44,187 bases of DNA from Actinomycetes bacterium (GCA_023419175.1 JAEZYG010000033.1:1-44187), one strand, 5' to 3'. Positions 18,349 to 26,431 are shown, numbered from the stretch's first letter. Notes: generated by a model from the sequence alone, not told the origin. Made by a program: numbers and translations.

Positions 18349-18590
18349 AGTGGTCTCCTTGATGAGAATGGCGTTCTGGTGACAAAGAATTAGAACCCCA
18401 TTTATGATAGACCTTCCCAGTGTAGGAAGAGTTAAGAAAAGCGACAATATTTTTAATTAAATAAATAATGAAATAATTATTTCTTTTTAAAGGGCTTTAA
18501 TAGGAAAGCAAAATGATGCGATATGAATTTTCAAGGAGAGATTTTTCTCGCCGAATTCATAATTTTGGTGCTGCGCTGTTAGACTGCCTG
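18349..18590. promoter_or_regulatory. AT-rich divergent control region between the importer and the riboswitch
   Basis: Positions 18445-18490 are far more AT-rich than the surroundings and hold a 14-bp perfect palindrome GAAATAATTATTTC (18470-18483). On the minus strand TATCAT/CATAAA at about 18405 could be the -10 of the importer operon. No iron box of the DtxR/IdeR consensus is seen. The palindrome resembles Fur-type AT-rich sites only loosely. Confidence 0.4.
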
Positions 18591-18607
18591 TGTTCACATG
18601 GTGAACA
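18591..18607 (+). promoter_or_regulatory. Perfect palindrome TGTTCAC-ATG-GTGAACA
   Basis: The 7-bp arms with a 3-bp spacer lie directly before the riboswitch core. It can be a DNA operator, or a hairpin in the riboswitch transcript. Its half-sites TGTTCA and TGAACA recur, in the opposite arrangement, before fhuF at 19676-19693. Confidence 0.4.
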
Positions 18608-18764
18608 GTTCCGATAGGCGAAGTTCGGTGAAAATCCGACGCTGTCCCGCAACGGTGGAGTGAGAATATCTTGCCAGCCCGGTCGCCCTATCGGTTCGGC
18701 GCAAGCCGCTCACGAGGATGAGCAGGGTGACTAGGTAGCCGTCCTGCCCGATGATGGAGGACGT
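18608..18764 (+). ncRNA. Cobalamin riboswitch with Shine-Dalgarno-sequestering hairpin
   Basis: The core matches the B12 riboswitch consensus on the plus strand. CGGTGAAAATCCG (18626-18638) is followed by GCTGTCCCGCAACGGTG and then a B12-box-like GCCAGCCCGGTCGCCC (18673-18688). A closing stem pairs CCGATAGGCG (18611-18620) with CGCCCTATCGG (18684-18694). Downstream, CGTCCT (18740-18745) can pair with AGGACG (18758-18763), which hides the GGAGG ribosome site of the ATG at 18765; this suggests translational control. No long T-run follows the hairpin closely, so a transcriptional terminator is less likely. The only ORF in this transcript is the 82-codon one, which then runs antisense to fhuF. 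The importer operon reads the other way. Confidence 0.88.
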
Positions 18765-19013
18765 ATGTATCGCTCTGAATTTTTTCGCTATGCCGTCAAG
18801 TGCGGACTGATGTCAATGGCTAAAAATCCTTATCAGATCACTGTAAATGGTCAAGGGATTTGCGTGGACGCATGGAAGTCTGGCGAAGAAATTCCGCATG
18901 GGAATAGGGAGCGCGCGGACAATCTCGGCAATGCCCATGCTCAGCGTCCGCTCGATAGATCAAACAACATGAATTGCGAAGATAGGGCTCCCAATCAGGC
19001 CGGGTGTCGATAA
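18765..19013 (+). CDS. Short ORF under the cobalamin riboswitch, antisense to fhuF
   Basis: This 82-codon ORF starts at an ATG with a strong GGAGG (18756-18760) that the riboswitch can sequester. About 24 codons precede the overlap with the 3' end of fhuF; the remaining ~58 run antisense to it. I recognise no family. The N-terminus is basic and aromatic (MYRSEFFRYAVKCGLMS) and the composition after residue 30 looks like a shadow of the opposite gene. It could be a real small protein, a remnant of a former B12-regulated gene, or merely the translated head of an antisense RNA. Confidence 0.4.
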   Translation: MYRSEFFRYAVKCGLMSMAKNPYQITVNGQGICVDAWKSGEEIPHGNRERADNLGNAHAQRPLDRSNNMNCEDRAPNQAGCR

Positions 19014-19650
19014 GCGTCATCACCTGAGAGTCAGGGGTCAATTCGCTCTCGATCAGGCGTAACGGCGGCATGGGAATGTATTGCCGAAAGGTATTGCAAA
19101 ATATGCGCAATTTCTCCCAGATAGCAGGACGTCTATCTGGAGGAATTCTTATCGAAATGGACGAAGCTACCATCGCTGTAGCATCCGAGAGAAGAGCTCT
19201 ATAGGGGGCGACAGAATGACGTGAGGCTGCGCAGATCGAGTCGATTGCCTCCTCGCAGATCACGCTGAGAGCTTCGCAGGATTCATCGAGATCAGAGGAT
19301 CGTTGGGCGAGAATACCTGTGATATAACCGTCGCTACTGCGATAAGCCATGGGATTATCGTCTTCAAGGACGAGGGCTTGTCCGCTAAGAGCATAGGAGG
19401 CAAAGGCTGTACCAGCTAAGGAACGGGAGAGAGAAAACCACCACAGACTTGCCAGAGTATGCATGGATTGGGTGTTCCATCGTTGGGAGGCTTCATGAAT
19501 ACGGTCTTTGACCCATTCCCTATCTGACAGAGAAGACAAAGTGAGATCATAGGGTTCTTCTGCTTGAAGAAATGAGCGGATCAAAAGGCTCGATTCAGCG
19601 CATAGATGGTAAATCTTGGCGACGTTGTCTGGTAGAGGATAGGGGAACAT
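18838..19650 (-). CDS. FhuF-like siderophore-iron reductase
   Basis: The 270-residue protein ends with a cysteine pattern CC-x11-C-x2-C (SCCLIYRADAEHGHCRDCPR) like the [2Fe-2S] site of FhuF, which reduces Fe(III) released from hydroxamate siderophores in the cytoplasm. The spacing is one residue longer than in E. coli FhuF (x10). The N-terminal ~200 residues are helical, as in the family. ATG 19650 is chosen over 19683 because GGGAGAGG lies just upstream. It is transcribed toward the riboswitch ORF, which overlaps its last ~175 bp on the other strand. Together with the importer it suggests iron-siderophore use, though this is context only. Confidence 0.78.
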   Translation of the reverse strand: MFPYPLPDNVAKIYHLCAESSLLIRSFLQAEEPYDLTLSSLSDREWVKDRIHEASQRWNTQSMHTLASLWWFSLSRSLAGTAFASYALSGQALVLEDDNPMAYRSSDGYITGILAQRSSDLDESCEALSVICEEAIDSICAASRHSVAPYRALLSDATAMVASSISIRIPPDRRPAIWEKLRIFCNTFRQYIPMPPLRLIESELTPDSQVMTLIDTRPDWEPYLRNSCCLIYRADAEHGHCRDCPRAPYSHAEFLRQTSMRPRKSLDHLQ

Positions 19651-19675
19651 TGCCTCTCCCGATGAGATATGGAAA

Positions 19676-19693
19676 ATGAACATCTATGTTCAT
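19676..19693 (-). promoter_or_regulatory. Perfect inverted repeat ATGAACAT-CT-ATGTTCAT before fhuF
   Basis: Two 8-bp arms are separated by 2 bp, 26 bp upstream of the fhuF start. A TATACT that may be its -10 lies just before it in the direction of transcription (about 19710). The position fits a repressor operator overlapping the transcription start. Confidence 0.45.
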
Positions 19694-19746
19694 AAAGCTG
19701 ACAAACCCAGTATAGGGTGTCCTCGTGGATATTATCGGGGAAATAA

Positions 19747-19774
19747 AAAGTGGGGTCCCGAAGGACCCCACTTT
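19747..19774 (-). terminator. UUCG-capped terminator of the transcarboxylase operon
   Basis: A 12-bp perfect stem (19747-19758 with 19763-19774) reads on the minus strand as C(TTCG)G-capped and ends in TTTTTATTT. It is a very strong intrinsic terminator, 9 bp after the biotin carrier stop. Confidence 0.92.
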
Positions 19775-19782
19775 CCGTAAGA

Positions 19783-20142
19783 TCACTCTGCGAGAGTGAT
19801 GAGAGCCTGTCCGCCTTGGACTGCCTCACGGACAGCCACGCAGATGGATTCGACCACGCCAGCCTTCGAGGCGGTGATCTCGGTTTCCATCTTCATCGCT
19901 TCGAGGACGGCGACGACCTGTCCAGGCTCCACCTTGTCGCCTTCAGCGACGAGGATACGAGCTACGGAACCAGCCAGAGGTGCGACGATCGCATTGGCTC
20001 CAGCCGCTCCAGCGCTAGCCGCGGGAGCGGCTACAGCGCCGCCGCCACCGATAACGATCGGGGCGGGAACAGGGCGTACATCGGGTTCGGTTTCAACGTC
20101 AACAACGTATTCGGTGCCGTTGACGGTCATCTTCAGACGCAT
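19783..20142 (-). CDS. Methylmalonyl-CoA carboxyltransferase 1.3S subunit (biotin carboxyl carrier)
   Basis: This is the 119-residue biotin carrier of transcarboxylase. It shuttles CO2 between the 12S and 5S subunits. The N-terminal ~20 residues (MRLKMTVNGTEYVVDVE) are the part that binds the other subunits in P. freudenreichii. A Gly/Ala/Pro linker (about 25-50) follows, then the biotinyl domain with EAMKMET, Lys84 being the biotinylation site. Length and sequence match the P. freudenreichii 1.3S closely. AAGAGGA precedes the ATG. It is last in the operon, 17 bp after the small 76-residue gene, and is followed by a strong terminator. Confidence 0.95.
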   Translation of the reverse strand: MRLKMTVNGTEYVVDVETEPDVRPVPAPIVIGGGGAVAAPAASAGAAGANAIVAPLAGSVARILVAEGDKVEPGQVVAVLEAMKMETEITASKAGVVESICVAVREAVQGGQALITLAE

Positions 20143-20159
20143 GAATTATCCTCTTTCCT

Positions 20160-20390
20160 TCAACGGGCCGATACGAGAGTCGAGGTATCTCGTCCAGCAT
20201 ATTGGATCGCACGGATCTTTCCCTTGAATCCCATATATGCCGCTGCTGTAGCAGCGATCACCACGAGATCTTCTTCAGGGACGATACGCGATTCGTTCAG
20301 AGTGCCCACCTGCTTTTCCAAGGTGGCCACCTGCTTTTTCAGATCGGCAACGAGTTGAGCCAACTCGGTCGCAGAAAGTGTGTTATCCAT
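20160..20390 (-). CDS. Small coiled-coil subunit in the transcarboxylase operon
   Basis: This 76-residue protein lies between the 12S and biotin-carrier genes. The first half is a predicted coiled coil (LAQLVADLKKQVATLEKQVGTL). The second half, EEDLVVIAATAAAYMGFKGKIRAIQY, resembles the short AAVAAYLG-KxxIR segment of small accessory subunits in biotin-dependent decarboxylase and carboxylase operons. AAGGAGG lies 8 nt before ATG 20390; a TTG one codon upstream is less likely. It is probably a structural or assembly subunit. It is not one of the three classical transcarboxylase polypeptides, so its role is an inference from position. Confidence 0.75.
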   Translation of the reverse strand: MDNTLSATELAQLVADLKKQVATLEKQVGTLNESRIVPEEDLVVIAATAAAYMGFKGKIRAIQYAGRDTSTLVSAR

Positions 20391-20401
20391 CAATACCCTC
20401 C

Positions 20402-21958
20402 TTAGACCGGGAAGACGCCGTGCTTCTTAGCGGGACGTTGCTGAGTCTTCTTCGCCAAGGTTTCTAAAGCGACCATGATCTGACGACGGGTATCGGCAGG
20501 ATCGATGATATCGTCCACGTAACCGTGCGCAGCGGATGCGAACGGTGTGGCGAACTGGTCGCGATAGGCCTGGACGAGCTCGGCTCGCTTAGCTTCGGGA
20601 TCTTCAGCGTTAGCGATTTCCTTACGGAAAACAACAGCAGCTGCACCCTCAGCGCCCATGACTGCGATCTCAGCGCTTGGCCATGCAAAGACGCGGTCGG
20701 CTCCCAATTCCTTCGAGCACATTGCCAGATAGGAACCGCCATATGCCTTGCGCAAGACCACGGTGATCTTCGGCACTGTGGCTTCCGAATAGGCGTAGAG
20801 CATCTTGGCACCATGGCGGATGATGCCACCATGCTCTTGAGCTACACCCGGGAGGAAGCCGGGGACGTCTACCAAGTTGACGATCGGGATGTTATAGGCA
20901 TCGCAGATTGTGATGAAACGTCCAGCCTTATCGGATGCGTTGATATCGAGCACACCGGACATCTGCTTCGGCTGGTTGGCGATGAAGCCGACTGAACGTC
21001 CACCGATACGTCCGAAGCCTGTGACGATATTCTTCGCATAATCAGCCTTGACCTCTAAGAAGTCTTGGTAATCGACGATAGCGGAGATGACATCGCGAAC
21101 GTCATAGCCCTTATTGCCCTCAATCGGGACGATCTCGCGCAAAGATTCGTCAGGCTCAGCCGAATAGTCGGGAGCGTAGATCGGGGGAAGCTCTTGGCTG
21201 TTATTGGGCAAGAAGCTCAAAAGCTTTTGCGCAATCAGGAGAGCTTGGGCATCGTCATCAGCGACGAAATCGGTCACACCGGAGATCTGTTGGTGGGCAT
21301 CGGCGCCACCGAGTTCGTCCTGGGTAACCTCTTCACCGGTGACCTGCTTGATGACGTTGGGGCCGGTAATGAACATATGGGCTTTACGCGACTGAATGAT
21401 GAAGTCGGTCAAAGCGGGTGAATAGACTGCACCGCCAGCGCAAGGGCCGGAGATGATCGAGATCTGAGGCACCACACCTGAGAGCTTCACATTCGCATAA
21501 AAGACCTTGCCATATCCAGAAAGGGAGTCGATGCCTTCCTGGACGCGAGCGCCACCAGAGTCGTTGATGAAGACGAAGGGAGCGCCTGCAGTCAAGGCGT
21601 TTTCCATCGTCTCGGTGACCTTGATGTTGTGCGTTTCGCCAGCGGAACCACCGACGACGGTGAAGTCTTGGCTGGCGAGGAAGACCGGACGTCCCATCAG
21701 GGATGCTGAACCTGTCACCACACCATCGGCGGGCATATCGGCTTTGTCCATGCCGAAGGCGGTGGTGCGATTGCGACGGAAAGCTCCAGATTCCACGAAA
21801 GAACCGGGATCGACAAAGGCTTCAATGCGCTCGCGAGCGCTCATCTTGCCTTTCTCGTGCTGCTTTTCGATGCGTGCCTCACCGCCGCCAAGCTGGACAC
21901 GCGCACGCTCTTGAGCGAGATGCTCAATGCGCTCAGCCATGCTTTGCTGCTTAGACAT
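20402..21958 (-). CDS. mmdA: Methylmalonyl-CoA carboxyltransferase 12S subunit
   Basis: This is the 518-residue crotonase-fold carboxyltransferase subunit. It moves a carboxyl from methylmalonyl-CoA to biotin, giving propionyl-CoA. It shows the paired acyl-CoA carboxylase beta-type domains: KMSARERIEAFVDPGSF and GGSAGETHNIKV, then INDSGGARVQEGIDSLSGYG in the N-half, and NLVDVPGFLPGVAQEHGGIIRHGAK with AYGGSYLAMCSK in the C-half. GGAGGAGAG precedes the ATG. It sits 10 bp after the 5S gene and 11 bp before the small subunit. Six such subunits form the core of the P. freudenreichii enzyme. Confidence 0.96.
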   Translation of the reverse strand: MSKQQSMAERIEHLAQERARVQLGGGEARIEKQHEKGKMSARERIEAFVDPGSFVESGAFRRNRTTAFGMDKADMPADGVVTGSASLMGRPVFLASQDFTVVGGSAGETHNIKVTETMENALTAGAPFVFINDSGGARVQEGIDSLSGYGKVFYANVKLSGVVPQISIISGPCAGGAVYSPALTDFIIQSRKAHMFITGPNVIKQVTGEEVTQDELGGADAHQQISGVTDFVADDDAQALLIAQKLLSFLPNNSQELPPIYAPDYSAEPDESLREIVPIEGNKGYDVRDVISAIVDYQDFLEVKADYAKNIVTGFGRIGGRSVGFIANQPKQMSGVLDINASDKAGRFITICDAYNIPIVNLVDVPGFLPGVAQEHGGIIRHGAKMLYAYSEATVPKITVVLRKAYGGSYLAMCSKELGADRVFAWPSAEIAVMGAEGAAAVVFRKEIANAEDPEAKRAELVQAYRDQFATPFASAAHGYVDDIIDPADTRRQIMVALETLAKKTQQRPAKKHGVFPV

Positions 21959-21968
21959 GCTCTCCTCC

Positions 21969-23480
21969 TCAGGCGGGCTCGACCGATACGGTGTGAGGAT
22001 TGCCAGCCACAGTGACGGTATAGGTCACAGGGCCGTTCAATGCCACACTCGCCTTGCCTTCGGCCTCCGCCTTGAGCTGAGCTTCACTCTTCGCCACAGA
22101 CTTCGGTCCCTCGTCGCGGGTCTCAAAGAAACCGGGAGCGACACCGGGGAACATCGCGTAGGTCAGGACATCTTCTTCACTGCCGTCGAAACCGGGCAGA
22201 GCTTCGGCCTGTTTGACCAGCTCGTCCCATTCAGGTGGGAGAAGATCTGCCGGACGGCAATCGATGGCGTCCTTCTTCGTCTGCTCCTTTGCCTTTTCGA
22301 TAATCTCAGGATTGCGTTCGGCAGGAGACTCTCCGTAATAGCCGAGCATCATATCGGCAAATTCGCCCGTCATACGCTTGTAGGGGCCCATGAGGACGTT
22401 GAAGACAGCCTGGGTTCCCACGATCTGAGATGAGGGGGTCACCAGCGGAGGATAGCCGGCATCCTTACGGCAGACCGGAACCATCTCCATCACTTCGTCA
22501 ATGCGATCTTCAGCACCCTGAGCGCGCAGCTGCGATTCCATATTGGACAACATGCCGCCGGGGATCTGAGAACGGAAGATATTGGTGTCCACTAGAGTCT
22601 TGGATTCGAAGTCGGCATACTTCGGGCGCACCTTCTTGAAGTGGCGACGGACGCGCTCGACGCATTCCATGTCGATATCGGCTTCATAACCGGTTCCTTC
22701 GAGCATCTCGATAACCGATTCGGTCGGGTTGTGACCAGGGCCGAGAGACATGGACGAAACCGCAGCGTCAACGACATCTGCACCGGCTTCGATAGCCTTC
22801 ATGAGAGAGACCTGGGTTACGCCGGTGGTCGAATGGCAGTGGACGTTGATCTGAACGTCGCCGTATTCGTCCTTGATCGCCTTGACAATGTCATAGGCGG
22901 GCTGTGGCTTGAGCAGAGCGGCCATATCCTTCAAAGCGATGGAATCGGCACCCATGTCGAGCAGGCGTCCCGCTAGCTTGACATAGCCCTCAACGGTGTG
23001 GACGGGGGAGACGGTGTAGCAGATGGTGCCTTGAGCGTGCTTGCCAACCTTCTTGACAGCCTTCATGGCACGTTCGAGGTTGCGTGGGTCGTTCATGGCG
23101 TCGAAAACGCGGAAGACGTCCATACCATTGATGGCGGCCTTCTCCACGAAGCGATCGACTACTTCATCGTTGTAGTGGCGATAGCCGAGGAGATTTTGAC
23201 CGCGCAGAAGCATCTGCAGACGGGTATTGGGAAGAAGCTTGCGGAAGGTGCGCAGACGCTCCCACGGATCTTCATTCAAGAAACGGATACAGCTGTCAAA
23301 CGTAGCTCCGCCCCAGCATTCGAGGGACCAGAAACCGGCTGCGTCCAGATCGGCGCATGCATCGACCATGTCCTCCATGGCCATACGGGTTGCCATCAGA
23401 CTTTGATGGGCGTCCCTAAGAACCAGTTCGGTGATACCTACCTTGCGGGGTTCGGAGACCTCAATTGTTCGCGGACTCAT
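21969..23480 (-). CDS. Methylmalonyl-CoA carboxyltransferase 5S subunit
   Basis: The 503-residue subunit carboxylates pyruvate to oxaloacetate from carboxybiotin. It is a DRE-TIM barrel. Metal and active-site motifs are visible: LVLRDAHQSLMATRM near the N-terminus, ECWGGATFD, LRGQNLLGY, the carbamylated-lysine segment DSIALKDMAALL, and VHCHSTTG. The sequence is very close to the P. freudenreichii 5S subunit. It is the first gene of the operon and the Shine-Dalgarno is weak. With 12S and 1.3S it forms the Wood-Werkman transcarboxylase, which links propionate formation to oxaloacetate supply without ATP or free CO2. Confidence 0.97.
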   Translation of the reverse strand: MSPRTIEVSEPRKVGITELVLRDAHQSLMATRMAMEDMVDACADLDAAGFWSLECWGGATFDSCIRFLNEDPWERLRTFRKLLPNTRLQMLLRGQNLLGYRHYNDEVVDRFVEKAAINGMDVFRVFDAMNDPRNLERAMKAVKKVGKHAQGTICYTVSPVHTVEGYVKLAGRLLDMGADSIALKDMAALLKPQPAYDIVKAIKDEYGDVQINVHCHSTTGVTQVSLMKAIEAGADVVDAAVSSMSLGPGHNPTESVIEMLEGTGYEADIDMECVERVRRHFKKVRPKYADFESKTLVDTNIFRSQIPGGMLSNMESQLRAQGAEDRIDEVMEMVPVCRKDAGYPPLVTPSSQIVGTQAVFNVLMGPYKRMTGEFADMMLGYYGESPAERNPEIIEKAKEQTKKDAIDCRPADLLPPEWDELVKQAEALPGFDGSEEDVLTYAMFPGVAPGFFETRDEGPKSVAKSEAQLKAEAEGKASVALNGPVTYTVTVAGNPHTVSVEPA

Positions 23481-23689
23481 AGCCCGATTCTCTCACATTC
23501 TTCAGATGAGTGAGACACCGAGCCCTAAATATGTGGATACATTGGACGCGGCGAGGTGAAAAGCCTTGAAAATGGCAATCGATTTCGTTGAGGTGGCATC
23601 ATTTTGGCGAGTAATGCGCTCAGGTTATGCACAACCTGCTTGAATGGATAGGCGGTATAGCTCAAACTTGAGCTCGAAGGAGTGAAACA

Positions 23690-25603
23690 ATGTGCGGTTT
23701 GACAGCTTTGATCTCGACAGACGTTCTCGATTCGGCCTCGGTTGAACGTCTGCGGACGTCCATGCGTTGTCAGCGTCACCGCGGACCTGACGATACCGAG
23801 ATATGGGCGGACGACGAGGTCTGTTTCGGGTTCAACCGGTTGAGCATCATCGATATTGAGCATTCTTCCCAGCCTCTCCAATGGGGGCCAGAGGAATCAA
23901 CTGATCGCTATGTCATGGTCTTCAATGGCGAGATTTACAACTATGTGGAATTGCGTCAACGTCTCATCGACGAGTGCGGAGCTATTTTTCGAACCCAAGG
24001 GGATGGCGAGGTCATCGTCGTCGGCTATCACTATTTCGGTGAAGAGTGGGTGAATGAACTGCGAGGGATGTTTGCCTTCGTCATCTGGGATCGTGAGAAA
24101 AAGGTCGCCTTCGGAGCCCGAGATCCTTTCGGTATCAAACCTCTTTACTATGCACAGGTCGATGAGGGATATCTCTTTTCTTCTGAGGCGAAAAGCATTC
24201 GTTCTTTCACTGAAAAAGCTGAGGTAAATCAGGTCGCTTTCCAGCACTATATGGTCTTGCAATACGTTCCTGAGCCTTACTCAGCAGACGCTCAATGTGC
24301 GCGAGTTGAGTCTGGAACCTCTTTTACTTTCAGCGGTGGAGATATGAAGATGCATCGCTATTTCGAGCCGCGCTTTACCCCTGCTGAGTTGGTGACCGAT
24401 TACGAAAAGGAGCGACTTTATCAACGGATTGCCGATGTCCTCGATGAGTCGGTCGCTCACCATATGCGTGCAGACGTCACTGTCGGTTCTTTCCTGTCAG
24501 GGGGGATTGACTCCACGGCTATCGCAGCTTTAGCCAAGCGTTATAACGATAATCTTCTCACTTTTACTACGGGTTTTGAGCGTGAAGGCTATTCCGAGGT
24601 AGATGTTGCAGCCGCTTCTGCTGAAGCGATCGGTGTGAAGCATATCGTCAAGATCGTCAGCGAAGAAGAACTGTGCGATACCTTGCCTTTGATCGTGTGG
24701 TATCTTGACGACCCTGTTGCAGATCCGGCTTTGGTGCCACTCTATTTTGTCGCGCAAGAAGCGCGCAAACACGTCAAAGTCGTTCTTTCCGGTGAAGGAG
24801 CCGATGAGCTTTTCGGCGGATATAACATCTACCGAGAACCCTTATCTTTGGCACCGCTGACCCGTTTACCCCATCCAGTTCGTCGGGTCTTTGGCGCTCT
24901 TTCGTCCGCTCTACCAGCGGGTATGCGAGGTAAAGACATGCTCAGGCGGGCATCGATCGATATGGAGCAGCGCTATTACGGCAATGCCCGTATCTTCCGT
25001 GAAGACCAGTTGAATCACATTATGAAGGCATTTTCAGAACGTATCTCATATACGGATGTGACTGCTCCTATCTATGAGCGTTCTCGCGGTTGGGATCCAG
25101 TGGCGAGAATGCAGCATATCGATCTGTTCACTTGGTTGCGCGGGGATATTTTGGTCAAAGCGGACAAGATGACGATGGCCAATTCTTTGGAATTGCGCGT
25201 CCCCTTCTTGGATAAAGAGGTATTTGAGGTGGCGCGGACGGTTCCTCTCGATCAGAAAATCACGAAGGATCAATCGAAGCTCGCTTTACGTAAAGCGATG
25301 GAAAAGATCGTTCCTTCCCATGTCATTAATCGTCGCAAACTGGGTTTCCCCGTGCCGATTCGCGTCTATATGAAGGGCGGATATGGCTATGAATGGGCGC
25401 GCTCAATTATCGCCTCTGCCCATACAGACTATCTAATCGACACTCAGGCGGCTTTGGCATTGCTTGACGATCATCGTGCAGGTAAAGCAGATCATTCACG
25501 TAGGATCTGGACGCTCTTGGTCTTCATGCTCTGGCACGATATTTTCATCGCCAAGACGATAACGCCGCCGATCCCTGAGCCGACATACCCGGTTAAATTG
25601 TGA
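23690..25603 (+). CDS. asnB: Glutamine-hydrolysing asparagine synthase
   Basis: The 637-residue class II amidotransferase makes asparagine, or amidates a related substrate. Cys2 in MCGL is the glutaminase nucleophile. The N-terminal domain shows RHRGPDD, FNGEIYNYVELR and ARDPFGIKPLYY. The synthetase domain has the ATP-pyrophosphatase P-loop SGGIDST (about 270-276) and VVLSGEGADELFGGYN. GAAGGAGTG precedes the ATG. The length fits AsnB of the actinobacterial type. Some members of this group amidate cell-wall precursors, so free asparagine is the likely but not proven product. It is divergent from the transcarboxylase operon. Confidence 0.92.
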   Translation: MCGLTALISTDVLDSASVERLRTSMRCQRHRGPDDTEIWADDEVCFGFNRLSIIDIEHSSQPLQWGPEESTDRYVMVFNGEIYNYVELRQRLIDECGAIFRTQGDGEVIVVGYHYFGEEWVNELRGMFAFVIWDREKKVAFGARDPFGIKPLYYAQVDEGYLFSSEAKSIRSFTEKAEVNQVAFQHYMVLQYVPEPYSADAQCARVESGTSFTFSGGDMKMHRYFEPRFTPAELVTDYEKERLYQRIADVLDESVAHHMRADVTVGSFLSGGIDSTAIAALAKRYNDNLLTFTTGFEREGYSEVDVAAASAEAIGVKHIVKIVSEEELCDTLPLIVWYLDDPVADPALVPLYFVAQEARKHVKVVLSGEGADELFGGYNIYREPLSLAPLTRLPHPVRRVFGALSSALPAGMRGKDMLRRASIDMEQRYYGNARIFREDQLNHIMKAFSERISYTDVTAPIYERSRGWDPVARMQHIDLFTWLRGDILVKADKMTMANSLELRVPFLDKEVFEVARTVPLDQKITKDQSKLALRKAMEKIVPSHVINRRKLGFPVPIRVYMKGGYGYEWARSIIASAHTDYLIDTQAALALLDDHRAGKADHSRRIWTLLVFMLWHDIFIAKTITPPIPEPTYPVKL

Positions 25604-25639
25604 TAATCGGCGTATCGGTCAGGTTTTAACGTCTATGTT

Positions 25640-26389
25640 TTAGATGGGAATGGTAAGTCCGCCGTCAGTCAAGATGATCGGTTGGGTTAATTCGTGATGG
25701 TTCACTTTTGCTCTCCAGCAGATGAGTTGATAGGGAAGACGAAGTTGGGAATATCCGGCCGATTGGGCTAAAAGCGCTTGTGCCTGTGCGATAATATCGC
25801 GCCGCTGATCCTCCTCTAGACGTAGGAGAGCTGGTTGTGATCCGATACGTTCTAAAAGGTCAGCGCTGTTGATATCGCTCCATAGACGGAAGGTTTTATA
25901 TTCGCTGTGCGGAAAATATTTGCTGGATGCCATGGGATGATCTTCACAGCTATGAGATCGCATCGCTTGAGGGTCGATCGATTGCATCAAGGCTTGGAGA
26001 CGTTTGACCCAGGGAACCGAGTCGTCGCGGCTGACATTCCATCCGCAGATCCATCCATCGCTATCTAAAGCTCGGGTGAGTTGGCGAGCCAATTGCGAAC
26101 GGTCGATGCGGGGGGATAGATGGGGAGGCATGATGATCGCTTGAGCGCTGCACGGTTGGACGGGTAGAGCGTCGGCTTGGGCGCAGAAGACGAGTGTTCC
26201 TGGATCATTGCGCTGACGGATGGTCTGGGCGATTTTAGCTTGTCGATGGCTGACGATGACGCGGTGACCTCGACGGGCAAGGGAGGAACACAGTGCAGGG
26301 GAAAGATCGATTGCTACCACGGTAGGTGCTGTTTGCACCATCCATTCCAAAGCGGATGGAGGCAGTTGCTGACGCAATGAAGAAGCCAC
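25640..26389 (-). CDS. Class I SAM-methyltransferase-like protein
   Basis: The 249-residue protein resembles a UbiE/type-11 methyltransferase: VVAIDLSPALCSSLARRGHRVIVSH, then FCAQADALPVQPCSAQAIIMPPHL, then LTRALDSDGWICGWNVSRDDSVPW. The glycine-rich motif I (normally E/DxGxGxG) is missing, because the protein starts close to the first strand. It may be degenerate, or the start may be wrong. GTG 26389 is chosen for GGGGGAT 6 nt upstream; TTG 26404 is the alternative. It is divergent from the Tad operon, and methyltransferases are common next to this locus. The substrate is unknown. Confidence 0.6.
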   Translation of the reverse strand: MASSLRQQLPPSALEWMVQTAPTVVAIDLSPALCSSLARRGHRVIVSHRQAKIAQTIRQRNDPGTLVFCAQADALPVQPCSAQAIIMPPHLSPRIDRSQLARQLTRALDSDGWICGWNVSRDDSVPWVKRLQALMQSIDPQAMRSHSCEDHPMASSKYFPHSEYKTFRLWSDINSADLLERIGSQPALLRLEEDQRRDIIAQAQALLAQSAGYSQLRLPYQLICWRAKVNHHELTQPIILTDGGLTIPI

Positions 26390-26431
26390 CTTGATATCCC
26401 CCAAAGATCATGTGAAAAACTTGACTTTTCC

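Noticed and set aside
18349..18590. Cobalamin riboswitch controlling the ABC importer
   Set aside because: The conserved core reads only on the plus strand, away from the importer genes, so it cannot lie in their mRNA.
21927..23513. Several plus-strand ORFs of 110-170 codons over the transcarboxylase genes
   Set aside because: They are antisense to highly conserved 5S and 12S subunit genes and encode nothing recognisable. Their openness follows from the codon use of the real genes.
23525..23881. 118-codon minus-strand ORF over the asnB start
   Set aside because: It is antisense to the N-terminal MCGL glutaminase domain and has no motif or ribosome site.
25640..26389. Pseudogene call for the methyltransferase-like protein
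   Set aside because: The frame is intact over 249 codons. The absent glycine motif may simply reflect a divergent family.
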